A stretch of DNA of 64,000 nucleotides. Origin: Pseudomonas sp. Root562. GTDB lineage: Bacteria; Pseudomonadota; Gammaproteobacteria; Pseudomonadales; Pseudomonadaceae. The position numbers and the translations under genes are program-made. Location: the NCBI RefSeq assembly GCF_001427125.1, contig NZ_LMGK01000012.1:241430-305429 (forward strand), in the 5' to 3' direction. Positions 16,434 through 24,667 of this stretch are shown here, in pieces. The notes beneath the pieces are model-generated. The model was not told the DNA's origin, made no database searches, and saw only the letters and a program-made list of their open reading frames with translations. Positions within the stretch are counted from its first letter, which is position 1. Every line of letters begins with the position of its first letter.

Positions 16434-17613
16434 CAGGGCGAGTACCCAGGCCCATGGCCTGTCGGGCGAACCAGCGTTTGGCCGGCGGCAGCAGATCCAG
16501 ACCGAGCAATCCGAGATTGCGCCCCAACGAAACCAGTGGCTGGGTGCTGCCGAACAGGCGCGTGACCTGATCGGAGAAACCGACGGTGAGGTTCTGATCC
16601 AGGCGCTGACGTTCGCGATAAGCCTGCAAGGTCGCGAAGTGGCCCAATGGCTGCTCGCTGGCGAGCAATGCATCGGCCAGTGCCTGGGCATCACGCAGCG
16701 ACAGGTTGAAACCCTGTCCGGCAATCGGGTGCAGGCTATGGGCGGCATTGCCGAGCACCGCCAGGTGCGAGCGTACCTGTTCCTCGGCCTCGACCAGCGA
16801 CAAAGGATACAAATGCCGAGCGCCAACCTGCTTCAACGTGCCCAAGCGATAACCGAACACGCCCTGCAACTCGCTGAGAAAACTGCGTTCATCCAATGCA
16901 GCCAAGCGTTGCGCGTCCATGCCCAAACGGGTCCAGACCAATGCGCAGCGGTTGTCCGGCAGCGGCAGCAACGCCATCGGGCCATCGTCGGTAAAACGCT
17001 CGAACGCCATGCCGTTGTGGGCTTCACTCGGGGTGATGTTGGCGATCAGCGCGCTCTGGTTGTACGGGCGCTTTCGAATGCCGATGCCCAATTGCTCGCG
17101 CAGCCCTGAGCGGCCGCCATCGGCCAACACGGCGAGGTCGCATTCCAGTGTGGTTTCGTCATTGAGGATCAGGCGATAGCCATCGGTGAGCGGCTCCATG
17201 CGGGTGACTTCGGCCGGGCACCGCCAACTGATGACGTCTTTGTCCAGGCCTTGCCACAGGCACTGGCCGAGCCAGGCGTTTTCCACCACGTAACCCAACG
17301 CCGGCACACCTTCCTCCATGGCCGACAGCCGCGCCGTGGAAAAACGCCCGCGGTCGGAGACGTGAATCTGTTTGATCGGTTCGGCGCGGCGGGAGATCTC
17401 CTGCCAAACGCCGAGGCGCTGATAAATCTGCCGTGCACCAAAAGACAAGGCCGTGGAGCGCGCGTCATAACTTGGCTGATACGAATCGCCGGGCGCGAAG
17501 GGCTCGATCAGGACGATCTTCCAGCCCCGAGCCTTGGCCCCGGCCTGTAACGCCAACGCCAGGCTGGCACCGACCAGGCCACCACCGATGATTGCCAGAT
17601 TGACTCGACTCAT
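16426..17613 (-). CDS. ubiH: 2-octaprenyl-6-methoxyphenol hydroxylase UbiH
   Basis: Flavin monooxygenase of ubiquinone synthesis, 395 residues. FAD motifs: AIIGGGLVGASLALALQ at the N-terminus, ADGGRSGLREQ, and LGNAAHSLHPIAGQGFNLS, where Asn replaces the usual Asp as is normal in UbiH. The start at 17613 overlaps the pepP stop as ATGA, and its own end overlaps the next gene, so translation is coupled along the operon. Confidence 0.93.
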   Translation of the reverse strand: MSRVNLAIIGGGLVGASLALALQAGAKARGWKIVLIEPFAPGDSYQPSYDARSTALSFGARQIYQRLGVWQEISRRAEPIKQIHVSDRGRFSTARLSAMEEGVPALGYVVENAWLGQCLWQGLDKDVISWRCPAEVTRMEPLTDGYRLILNDETTLECDLAVLADGGRSGLREQLGIGIRKRPYNQSALIANITPSEAHNGMAFERFTDDGPMALLPLPDNRCALVWTRLGMDAQRLAALDERSFLSELQGVFGYRLGTLKQVGARHLYPLSLVEAEEQVRSHLAVLGNAAHSLHPIAGQGFNLSLRDAQALADALLASEQPLGHFATLQAYRERQRLDQNLTVGFSDQVTRLFGSTQPLVSLGRNLGLLGLDLLPPAKRWFARQAMGLGTRPDV

Positions 17614-18944
17614 GCCGCTTGTGTCCGCGCTTGCGCCATCAAAGCCTCGATTTCAGCCACTGTTTTCGGTACGCCCTTGGTGAGGATTTCACAGCCGTTT
17701 TTGGTGACCACTACGTCGTCCTCGATGCGCACGCCAATGCCGCGCCATTTTTTCGCCACGCTCTGATTGTCCGGGGCGATGTAAATCCCCGGCTCTACCG
17801 TCAACGCCATGCCGACTTCCAGCACACGCCATTCGCCACCGACCTTGTATTCGCCGACGTCATGCACATCCATTCCCAGCCAGTGACCGGCGCGGTGCAT
17901 GTAAAACGCCTTGTAGGCTTCACTGGCGATCAACTCTTCGACATTACCCTGCAACAAACCCAATTCGATCAGGCCGGTGGTAATCACCCGCACAGTGGCC
18001 TCGTGGGCCTGATTCCAGTGTTTATTCGGTGCGATCTCGGCAAACGCGGCTTCCTGGGCGGCCAACACCAGTTCGTAGATCGCCTTCTGCTCTGCGGAAT
18101 ACTTGCCGTTGACCGGCCAGGTGCGGGTGATGTCGCTGGCGTAGCAGTCGATTTCGCAGCCGGCGTCGATCAGCACCAGATCGCCGTCCTTGAGCACGGC
18201 ATCATTCTGCTGGTAATGCAGGATGCAGCTGTTGCGCCCAGAGGCAACGATCGAACCGTAGGCCGGCATCTTCGCCCCACCCTTGCGGAATTCGTAATCG
18301 AGTTCGGCTTCAAGGCTGAACTCGTATAAGCCGGCACGGCTGGTCTGCATGGCACGGACATGCGCCTGGGCGGAAATCCGTGCGGCCTCGCGCATCACCT
18401 TCACTTCTGCCGCCGATTTATACAGGCGCATGTCATGCAGCAGATGATCCAGGGCAACGAATTCGTTCGGTGGCTGGGCGCCGAGATTGGCCTTGGAGCG
18501 GATCACGTTGATCCATTCCATCAAGTGCCGGTCGAATTCCGGGTTGCTGCCCATGGCCGAATACACCCGGTCACGACCTTCGATCAGGCCGGGCAAAATG
18601 TCGTCGATATCGGTAATCGGAAAGGCGTCGTCGGCGCCGAAGTCGCGAATCGCACCCTCCTGGCCGGCACGCAGGCCATCCCACAACTCACGTTCGGCGT
18701 TGCGTTCGCGGCAGAACAGAATGTACTCGCCATGCACGCGGCCTGGCATCAACACCAGTACCGCCTGAGGCTCGGGAAAACCGCTGAGGTACTGGAAGTC
18801 GCTGTCCTGACGGTAGACGTGCTCGACGTCGCGGTTGCGGATGGCGACCGCGGCGGCGGGCAGGATGGCGATGCTGTTGGGTTCCATCTGCGCCATCAAG
18901 GCCTTGCGGCGACGGCTGTATTCCGATTTCGGGATATGGATCAT
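17610..18944 (-). CDS. pepP: Xaa-Pro aminopeptidase PepP
   Basis: Cytosolic dimanganese peptidase that removes N-terminal residues preceding proline. 444 residues, full length. The five metal ligands are in recognisable motifs: DAGCEIDCYASDITRTW (two Asp), HRAGHWLGMDVHDVGEY (His), LTVEPGIYI (Glu) and RIEDDVVVT (Glu). Second gene of the ygfB-like-pepP-ubiH block, 26 bases after the UPF0149 gene. Confidence 0.95.
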   Translation of the reverse strand: MIHIPKSEYSRRRKALMAQMEPNSIAILPAAAVAIRNRDVEHVYRQDSDFQYLSGFPEPQAVLVLMPGRVHGEYILFCRERNAERELWDGLRAGQEGAIRDFGADDAFPITDIDDILPGLIEGRDRVYSAMGSNPEFDRHLMEWINVIRSKANLGAQPPNEFVALDHLLHDMRLYKSAAEVKVMREAARISAQAHVRAMQTSRAGLYEFSLEAELDYEFRKGGAKMPAYGSIVASGRNSCILHYQQNDAVLKDGDLVLIDAGCEIDCYASDITRTWPVNGKYSAEQKAIYELVLAAQEAAFAEIAPNKHWNQAHEATVRVITTGLIELGLLQGNVEELIASEAYKAFYMHRAGHWLGMDVHDVGEYKVGGEWRVLEVGMALTVEPGIYIAPDNQSVAKKWRGIGVRIEDDVVVTKNGCEILTKGVPKTVAEIEALMAQARTQAA

Positions 18945-18970
18945 GGGCAGATGGCGTTCCCTGGCTTTGA

Positions 18971-19528
18971 TCAGTGCAGCGACGGTTTGGCGGCAGCCGC
19001 CGCGTCTTTCTTGGTTTCCGAGAACAGCAGCAGCGGCGCGACGCGCAGGTATTCCATGACTTCCATGTAGTCGGTTTCGCCGTCTTCGGACTCTTCCAGG
19101 GCATCCTGCACCTGGGAAATCGCTGCCAGATCCTGCAACACCTCGGTGGCCTCGGTGCTCAGGGCGCTGCTGTCACGGCAGTTCAGGCCGAACCCGCTGA
19201 GGAAGCCCTGGCACCACTGGCCCAACGCAGCGGCGCGGTCGGTAAGCGGAGCATCGTCGGTCGGCAGCAACAGGACGACGGTCACGTCATCGCCGGTGAG
19301 CTCGCCCTTGACCATCTCTTGCAGGCCGATCAAGGCGTTGCGTACGTTGTCCTGCGGCTCGTTTTCGAGCAGTTCGGCGGCGTCGATCAGCCAGCCTTCG
19401 GCATCGAAACCGGCGCCGGCGCAGCTGCGGCCGAGCAGCAGGCCGTGCAGTTCGGCAGGCGAGACATTGTGACCACTGGAAGTCAGCAGGGTGGCGAAAG
19501 CTTGGTACGGGGAATTCTGAATGGTCAT
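18971..19528 (-). CDS. UPF0149/YgfB family protein
   Basis: A 185-residue cytoplasmic protein of the YecA/YgfB family, recognised from [20 protein letters not shown] near the start and [14 protein letters not shown] in the middle. The YgfB homologue in P. aeruginosa has been linked to regulation of other genes, but the basic activity here cannot be read from sequence. It is the first gene of the operon leading to pepP, ubiH and ubiI, the same order as in E. coli. Confidence 0.88.
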   Translation of the reverse strand: MTIQNSPYQAFATLLTSSGHNVSPAELHGLLLGRSCAGAGFDAEGWLIDAAELLENEPQDNVRNALIGLQEMVKGELTGDDVTVVLLLPTDDAPLTDRAAALGQWCQGFLSGFGLNCRDSSALSTEATEVLQDLAAISQVQDALEESEDGETDYMEVMEYLRVAPLLLFSETKKDAAAAAKPSLH

Positions 19529-19593
19529 GGGCAGCTAGGCGCCAGACGGCGCTATGTCTAGAATGAAGGCCTTGTATCCTACATCGACTCCTC

Positions 19594-19707
19594 TGTAGGA
19601 GCGAGCCTGCCGAATCGTCGCACCGTCGCGATGGCCGCCAACGATTACGCTGGGTACCTGACACCCGCGGCGTTCTCGGGTTCATCGCGAGCAGGCTCGC
19701 TCCTACA
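19594..19707. repeat. REPIN between the UPF0149 gene and the zapA operon
   Basis: Left unit TGTAGGAGCGAGCCTGC at 19594-19610 and right unit ending GCAGGCTCGCTCCTACA at 19691-19707. The left unit is cut short after GCC. It occupies the divergent promoter region of two operons, unusual because most copies here lie after genes. Confidence 0.85.
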
Positions 19708-19734
19708 GTTCAACCCCATCAGACAGTGAAGACA

Positions 19735-19944
19735 ATGGAAGACACCGACCTGCAAGCGCTGATGGCCAGACTCGAACTGCTGATTACCCGAGTCGAGCAA
19801 CTTAAGAGCCAAAACGGACTCTTACTAGCTCAGGAAAAGACCTGGCGCGAGGAACGCGCTCACCTCATTGAAAAAAACGAAATCGCCCGGCGTAAGGTCG
19901 AATCGATGATTTCGCGCCTCAAGGCCCTGGAGCAAGACTCATGA
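19735..19944 (+). CDS. TIGR02449 family coiled-coil protein
   Basis: A 69-residue protein, almost wholly a coiled coil (LMARLELLITRVEQLKSQNG onwards, heptad leucines), ending MISRLKALEQDS. I take the ATG at 19735 over a GTG three codons earlier. Its stop overlaps the zapA start (ATGA), so the two are co-translated. Size, coiled-coil form and linkage to zapA suggest a cell-division accessory resembling ZapB, but this is inference. Confidence 0.8.
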   Translation: MEDTDLQALMARLELLITRVEQLKSQNGLLLAQEKTWREERAHLIEKNEIARRKVESMISRLKALEQDS

Positions 19945-20258
19945 GTTCAAGCAATAGCGTCACCGTGCAGATCCTCGACAAAGAGTATTCGATCATCTGC
20001 CCCCAGGAAGAGCGCAGCAACCTGGTGAGCGCCGCCCGCTATCTGGACGGCAAGATGCGCGAGATTCGCAGCAGCGGCAAAGTTATCGGTGCCGACCGTA
20101 TTGCCGTGATGGCTGCGCTGAACATCACCCACGACCTGCTGCACAAGGAAGAGCGCCCGGATATCCAGGCCAGCGGCTCGACCCGTGAACAGGTACGTGA
20201 CCTGCTCGATCGCGTCGATCTGGTGCTCGCGACCGATCCGGACGTCACCAAAGGCTGA
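19941..20258 (+). CDS. zapA: Cell division protein ZapA
   Basis: Widely conserved FtsZ-associated protein that cross-links FtsZ filaments at midcell. 105 residues with the family N-terminal motif VTVQILDKEYSIICPQEERS and the helix following AARYLDGKMREIRSSGK. The C-terminal part forms the tetramerising coiled coil. 6S RNA starts about 30 bases after its stop, as in E. coli. Confidence 0.93.
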   Translation: MSSSNSVTVQILDKEYSIICPQEERSNLVSAARYLDGKMREIRSSGKVIGADRIAVMAALNITHDLLHKEERPDIQASGSTREQVRDLLDRVDLVLATDPDVTKG

Positions 20259-20289
20259 TTCGCGCCACCGCTTGCGGTATACTCCGATC

Positions 20290-20470
20290 ACTCCCTGGGG
20301 TGCTTGCCAGTTGGCGATGTCCCTGAGCCGATTTGCTATACCCTGGAGGTTGCACGTTGGGCTGGTGTGCATGTCCGCTAGACGGAAAGCCTTAAAGCCT
20401 ACTGCATCTTCCACCTTGAACTTTCGGGTTCAAGGGCTAAGTCGACAGCGGTACATCCGGGGAGCCTGAT
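20290..20470 (+). ncRNA. ssrS: 6S RNA
   Basis: A roughly 180-base RNA that mimics an open promoter and binds sigma-70 RNA polymerase in stationary phase. Recognised from its ends CTCCCTGGGGTGCTTGCCAG and ACATCCGGGGAGCC, which pair to close the rod, and from position between zapA and ygfA. A -10 hexamer TATACT at 20278-20283 fixes the start near 20290; the promoter overlaps the end of zapA. Ends are approximate. Confidence 0.92.
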
Positions 20471-20476
20471 TCCAGT

Positions 20477-20511
20477 CCGATGCCGGTTTGAATACCGGCA
20501 TCGGCGTTTTT
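20477..20511 (+). terminator. Terminator after 6S RNA
   Basis: Stem CCGATGCCGGT/ACCGGCATCGG with a short TTGAAT loop, followed by CGTTTTTA. It lies just downstream of 6S RNA and before ygfA. Confidence 0.85.
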
Positions 20512-20552
20512 ATGGGTACCATTTGCGTACCCATACTGCTGAAGCCGATTCC

Positions 20553-21158
20553 ATGACCGAACCTGCTTTGCTTCCACGCCCGCAACTTCGACGCTTGCTG
20601 CGCAAGGCCCGCCGCGCATTGACGCCCAGTCAACAGCGCGCGGCAGCTCGCGGGCTGTACAGGCAATTGGCTCAGCAACCGCTGTTTCGCCGCGCAAAAC
20701 ACATCTCTCTTTACCTGCCCACCGACGGTGAAATTGACCCGCGACTGCTGCTGCGTGCGGCTCAACGTCGAGGCAAGGCCACCTATCTGCCGGTACTCAG
20801 CGCCTGGCCGCGAACCAAAATGGTTTTCCAGCGCATCCGCCCCGGTGAAAAGCTCAAGCCCAACCGCTTTCGGATACTCGAACCCCGGCACAACCTTGCC
20901 CGGCAACGCAAAGTCTGGGCGCTGGATCTGGTGCTGCTGCCATTAGTGGGTTTTGACGATGTCGGCGGACGCCTGGGCATGGGCGGCGGTTTCTACGATC
21001 GAAGCCTGGCCTACCTGGCGCGTCGCAATGACTGGCGCAAGCCGACACTGCTGGGGCTGGCCCATGAATGTCAGAAGGTCGAGCGCCTGGCTCAAGCGAG
21101 CTGGGATGTGCCGCTGCAAGGAACGGTAACGGACAAGGCCTGGTATTACGCGGGCTAG
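20553..21158 (+). CDS. ygfA: 5-formyltetrahydrofolate cyclo-ligase
   Basis: Converts 5-formyl-THF to 5,10-methenyl-THF using ATP. 201 residues from the ATG at 20553 (MTEPALLPRPQLRR). The signature GMGGGFYDRSLAYL of the family is present, along with HISLYLPTDGEIDPRLL. Located after 6S RNA, as in E. coli where the pair is linked to stationary-phase persistence. A longer frame starts inside the terminator region and is not supported. Confidence 0.93.
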   Translation: MTEPALLPRPQLRRLLRKARRALTPSQQRAAARGLYRQLAQQPLFRRAKHISLYLPTDGEIDPRLLLRAAQRRGKATYLPVLSAWPRTKMVFQRIRPGEKLKPNRFRILEPRHNLARQRKVWALDLVLLPLVGFDDVGGRLGMGGGFYDRSLAYLARRNDWRKPTLLGLAHECQKVERLAQASWDVPLQGTVTDKAWYYAG

Positions 21159-21193
21159 ACGCCACTGGCGTCAGCGGCGTCGAAAAGACAGGA

Positions 21194-21349
21194 TCAGCGC
21201 TTGAACGCAGTCGACTGTTGCTGCAACTGGGCTACTTCGACCGGCGCGTCGGTCTTGTTGGCCCACAGGCTTTGGGCATAGCCAGTGGTCACGACGCCGA
21301 GGCCGAACAAAATGACCAAAATCCATAGTAAATCCGGTTTGCGTTTCAT
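21194..21349 (-). CDS. Small 51-residue predicted membrane protein
   Basis: An unannotated-size gene encoding 51 residues: MKRKPDLLWILVILFGLGVV at the start, then TTGYAQSLWANKTDAPVEVA and a tail QLQQQSTAFKR. One hydrophobic segment (about 7-23) follows a positive N-terminus, so it is a single-pass membrane or secreted peptide. The start at 21349 is preceded by GGCAATCG with weak ribosome-site character. It is convergent with ygfA. I do not know its function; the balanced composition and intact frame make it look real. Confidence 0.6.
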   Translation of the reverse strand: MKRKPDLLWILVILFGLGVVTTGYAQSLWANKTDAPVEVAQLQQQSTAFKR

Positions 21350-21546
21350 CGATTGCCCCCCAAAGGCATATCAACACGATGACAGCAGCGGTTTCCGTTT
21401 TGTAGGCCGTGCAGCAGCGTCAAGCTCTAAAGGCCGGCATTTTGCGGCAACGTGAACCGCTGCGCAAATGCTGGCGTCAACCGACTGTCGGTTTGTCATA
21501 AAATTGCCCGACAACCTGCCCACTCACCTCGCAAGGAACAAAAAAC

Positions 21547-21996
21547 ATGGCCTATTGGCTGATGAAATCCGAGCCCGACGAACTCTCGATCAAAGGCCTG
21601 GAGAAGCTTGGCAGAGCGCGCTGGGACGGGGTCCGCAACTATCAGGCGCGAAATTTCCTGCGGGCCATGGCGGTGGGGGACGAGTTTTTCTTCTATCACT
21701 CCAGCTGCCCGGAACCAGGGATCGCCGGGATCGGCAAGATAGTCGAAGCCGCGTATCCAGACCCGACGGCGCTGGAGCCTGAAAGTCATTACTACGACCC
21801 CAAGGCAACCACGGAAAAAAACGCCTGGAGTGCAATTGACGTAGAACATATCAAGACGTTTTCCAAGGTCTTGAAGCTCGATTACCTGAAGCAGCAGACG
21901 GCACTGGCCGAAATGCCGCTGGTGCAGAAAGGATCGCGGCTGTCGGTGATGCCGGTGACGCCGGAGCAGTGGGCGGCGGTGATTGCGCTTCTGTAG
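21547..21996 (+). CDS. EVE domain protein
   Basis: A 149-residue protein that is a single EVE domain, related to PUA/YTH folds that read modified bases. Recognised by MAYWLMKSEPDELSI at the start, RARWDGVRNYQARNFLR, FFYHSSCPEPGIAGI and the end SVMPVTPEQWAAVI. The ATG at 21547 follows a clear AAGGAACAAAAAAC. The stop TAG is the TAG inside the first REP unit that follows. EVE proteins of this type are core in pseudomonads; the ligand is unknown. Confidence 0.9.
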   Translation: MAYWLMKSEPDELSIKGLEKLGRARWDGVRNYQARNFLRAMAVGDEFFFYHSSCPEPGIAGIGKIVEAAYPDPTALEPESHYYDPKATTEKNAWSAIDVEHIKTFSKVLKLDYLKQQTALAEMPLVQKGSRLSVMPVTPEQWAAVIALL

Positions 21997-22121
21997 GAGC
22001 ACGGCTTGCCGGCGATGGCGGTCGTAGGAGCACGGCTTGCCGGCGATGGCGGTCGTGGGAGCACGGCTTGCCGGCGATGGCGGTCTTGAGTGCGCTATCG
22101 CGAGCAAGCTTTGCTCCTACA
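21992..22121. repeat. Tandem array of three identical-length REP units plus one inverted unit
   Basis: Three direct copies of a 31-base unit start at 21993, 22024 and 22055 (each begins GTAGGAGCACGGCTTGCC, the third with GTGGGAG) and end GGCGATGGCGGTC. They are followed by one inverted unit at about 22097-22121 ending GCTTTGCTCCTACA. The array lies between the convergent EVE and FliL-like genes. Confidence 0.92.
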
Positions 22122-22130
22122 GGTCCAGCA

Positions 22131-22538
22131 TTACTGGATGATCAGGTTGTTGAACAACAGATCCTCAACCACCGGCTTTCCGGTTTCGTCGTTCATGATC
22201 TGCTGGGTTTGCTTCAGCGCTTCCTGACGCAGCTTTTCCTTGGCCTCGACGTTGTTCATCGTCTCGGTAGTCTGCTGGGCAAACAACGCCACGAGCTGAT
22301 TCCGAATCAGCGGCTCGTTGGCCTTGACCGCTTTGGTCGCCTCTTCGCCGGTCACTCGCAACGCCACATCGGCCTTGTATACCTTGAGTTTCGGCGTGCC
22401 ATCGAGCCCGTAATTACCCACGAACGGCGGGCTCAGGGTGATGTAATTGACCTTCGGTGCCGCATCCTCTTTGGCTTCTTCGGCCACTGCTGCCACAGGC
22501 AGAGACAGGGCCAGCATCAACATGATCCACGCTTTCAC
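22131..22538 (-). CDS. FliL-like exported protein
   Basis: A 135-residue protein of the FliL family, normally the flagellar basal-body protein associated with the motor. The N-terminus (KAWIMLMLALSLPVAAVAEE) looks like a cleavable signal peptide rather than the membrane anchor of classical FliL. The body has family features: VNYITLSPPFVGNYG, ALRVTGEEATKAVKANEPLI and a C-terminal VEDLLFNNLIIQ. I use the GTG at 22538 because TAAGGAGCGAATT precedes it; the longer frame lacks support. No flagellar gene is nearby, so the role may not be flagellar. Confidence 0.8.
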   Translation of the reverse strand: MKAWIMLMLALSLPVAAVAEEAKEDAAPKVNYITLSPPFVGNYGLDGTPKLKVYKADVALRVTGEEATKAVKANEPLIRNQLVALFAQQTTETMNNVEAKEKLRQEALKQTQQIMNDETGKPVVEDLLFNNLIIQ

Positions 22539-22688
22539 AATTCGCTCCTTATCCGGTTTGCGGCCTAGCATAACGACCCGCCGCGCAAGCACAAGCTTAT
22601 GGCTGCCTATCAGGGCCGGGCATGCTCGTTGACCCATCGACTCACACACCTACACTTATCGGCCATCACTCCCAAAGGAATAGCCCTG

Positions 22689-23666
22689 ATGAAAGCCGTG
22701 CTGTGCAAAGCCTTCGGCCCTGCCGAATCGCTGGTGCTGGAAGACGTCGCCAGCCCTGTCGCGAAGAAGAACGAAATCCTGCTGGATGTGCACGCCGCCG
22801 GGGTCAACTTCCCCGACACGCTGATCATTGAGGGCAAGTACCAGTTCAAGCCGCCCTTCCCGTTTTCACCGGGCGGTGAAGCAGCCGGCGTGGTCTGCGA
22901 AGTGGGTGAAAAGGTCAGTCACCTGAAAGTCGGAGACCGGGTCATGGCCCTGACCGGCTGGGGCAGCTTCGCCGAACAGGTCGCGGTGCCGGGCTACAAC
23001 GTGCTACCGATTCCGCCGTCGATGGACTTCAACACAGCCGCCGCCTTCAGCATGACCTACGGCACCTCGATGCACGCGCTCAAGCAGCGTGGCAACCTGC
23101 AGCCGGGCGAAACCCTGCTGGTGCTCGGCGCTTCCGGTGGCGTCGGCCTCGCGGCAGTGGAGATCGGCAAGGCCATGGGCGCCCGTGTGATCGCTGCCGC
23201 CAGCAGCGCAGAAAAACTCGCCGTGGCCAAAGCCGCGGGGGCCGACGAACTGATCAACTACAGCGAAACCAGCCTCAAGGACGAAATCAAACGCCTGACC
23301 GATGGCCAGGGTGCCGACGTGATCTACGACCCGGTGGGTGGTGACCTGTTCGACCAGGCCATCCGCGCCATCGCCTGGAACGGCCGCCTGCTGGTGGTCG
23401 GTTTCGCCAGCGGCCGGATTCCCGAACTGCCGGTGAACCTGGCACTGCTCAAAGGCGCAGCGGTACTCGGCGTATTCTGGGGCTCGTTCGCCCAGCGCCA
23501 ACCGCAGGACAACGCCGCGAACTTCCAGCAGCTCTTCGGCTGGTTTGCCGAAGGCAAGCTGAAGCCGTTGGTGTCGCAGGTGTATCCGCTGAGCAGTGCC
23601 GCGCAGGCGATCAACGATCTGGGCCAGCGCAAGGCGGTAGGCAAGGTGGTGGTGCAGGTTCGCTGA
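22689..23666 (+). CDS. NADPH:quinone oxidoreductase family protein
   Basis: A 325-residue medium-chain dehydrogenase/reductase of the quinone oxidoreductase type. The coenzyme site GASGGVGLAAVEIGKAMG lies near residue 143, followed by GARVIAAASSAEKL; there are no structural zinc cysteines. Substrate probably a quinone or an activated alkene. The ATG at 22689 (MKAVLCKAFGPAESL) follows AAAGGAATAGCCCTG. It is convergent with the TonB-domain gene. Confidence 0.88.
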   Translation: MKAVLCKAFGPAESLVLEDVASPVAKKNEILLDVHAAGVNFPDTLIIEGKYQFKPPFPFSPGGEAAGVVCEVGEKVSHLKVGDRVMALTGWGSFAEQVAVPGYNVLPIPPSMDFNTAAAFSMTYGTSMHALKQRGNLQPGETLLVLGASGGVGLAAVEIGKAMGARVIAAASSAEKLAVAKAAGADELINYSETSLKDEIKRLTDGQGADVIYDPVGGDLFDQAIRAIAWNGRLLVVGFASGRIPELPVNLALLKGAAVLGVFWGSFAQRQPQDNAANFQQLFGWFAEGKLKPLVSQVYPLSSAAQAINDLGQRKAVGKVVVQVR

Positions 23667-23717
23667 ATTGGCAAAACGGTCTGGACTCAAGCAATCGGGT
23701 TCAGACCCAGTCGACAA

Positions 23718-24332
23718 CTAAAGCAGCTTGCGAAGGTCCTCAGGCAAAAACCTCGCAAACCGGGACGTTGGTTTGCTCGAACATTGCCGGACGATAATCG
23801 GCACCGCCCTGTTCAGCTTTGCGATCAGCTCCAGACGTCGCTCGTTTGACAAGCTGGTCGCGGAGAACGCATTCGACAGGTAGGCACGGGTGTAATGGAA
23901 GGCAGAAGCATCAAGCCAACCGCTCTCCGGAACATTGGCCATGACCTCATTGAAATCGCGGCATCTCAGCTCCTTGAGCCACTGATTGATATGAATGGGC
24001 AGATCCGAGTCGTATCGAAAGATCATGGGCGCAATGACCTCCTGCTCTTTGGGTTTGCCACCTTCGACCACCCACGGCTTGAATCGCCACTGCGCAATGG
24101 CAACCCGGGTCGCCTCGGCCAAATCCGGGTGATCGCTTTGCAAAATGCTCACCTTGCTCACCGAACCATCGGCATGCGCCGTGAACCTGACCCGGACATC
24201 ACCTGTAATTCCGGCCCTTTGCAGCGCCGGCGGGTACACCGGCTTGGGATTGTCTTCCGGAATAAGCAAAAACTCCTCGGCCCGGGCTTCTCCAGACAAC
24301 GCCAGTACCAGCAAGAACGCAATCCACCGCAT
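23718..24332 (-). CDS. TonB C-terminal domain protein with a signal peptide
   Basis: A 204-residue protein with a signal peptide (MRWIAFLLVLALSGEARAEE) and a TonB C-terminal domain at about 25-95 (PVYPPALQRAGITGDVRVRF, then SVSKVSILQSDHPD and IAQWRFKPWVV). Unlike true TonB it has no uncleaved membrane anchor and no proline-rich spacer, and it carries about 110 further residues of unknown type. It is therefore a periplasmic or outer-membrane-associated relative, probably not an energy transducer. ExbB/ExbD genes are not adjacent. Confidence 0.8.
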   Translation of the reverse strand: MRWIAFLLVLALSGEARAEEFLLIPEDNPKPVYPPALQRAGITGDVRVRFTAHADGSVSKVSILQSDHPDLAEATRVAIAQWRFKPWVVEGGKPKEQEVIAPMIFRYDSDLPIHINQWLKELRCRDFNEVMANVPESGWLDASAFHYTRAYLSNAFSATSLSNERRLELIAKLNRAVPIIVRQCSSKPTSRFARFLPEDLRKLL

Positions 24333-24553
24333 AACCCTTCCCTCTCCCCTTCGCACCTCAAATGCCAGTCTTGGCAACTGGCCAAAAGGTTAAAGCGCGA
24401 AGGTATTGAGCTGAAGATCATGGCTTCCGGTAACAGTGCAGGACATTTCCCAAAGATTTGCCTTAATCCTGCCGGCCCGGCAGTCACTAAAGGAAAGCGG
24501 TAACAACTCCTACAACGCCCGTCACTTACATCTGAGCGACATGTTCATAAAGG

Positions 24554-24573
24554 AATGCTCGTTTTCCAACATT
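24554..24573 (+). promoter_or_regulatory. Candidate GlpR operator 1 upstream of glpT
   Basis: AATGCTCGTTTTCCAACATT matches nineteen of twenty positions of the E. coli GlpR consensus WATKYTCGWTWWCGAMCATW as I remember it. It lies about 95 bases before glpT, so repression of glpT by a GlpR repressor encoded elsewhere is likely. Confidence 0.65.
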
Positions 24574-24602
24574 TCCGCTGTTTGGCTGATGAGAACCAGT
24601 GC

Positions 24603-24622
24603 TATTTTCGGTAACGAAACTG
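24603..24622 (+). promoter_or_regulatory. Candidate GlpR operator 2 upstream of glpT
   Basis: TATTTTCGGTAACGAAACTG matches about fifteen of twenty positions of the same consensus. Its centre is 49 bases from that of the first operator, close to whole turns of the helix, which would suit cooperative binding. The rest of the 24333-24667 gap holds no gene I can support. Confidence 0.5.
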
Positions 24623-24667
24623 TAACATTCGCATCCGCAGTCAAAACAAGAAAACTGGAGCTCCTGA

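Noticed and set aside
16434..16826. N-terminal extension of the thioesterase-like gene
   Set aside because: These codons are another frame of ubiH; the family start MFKWLT is at 16433.
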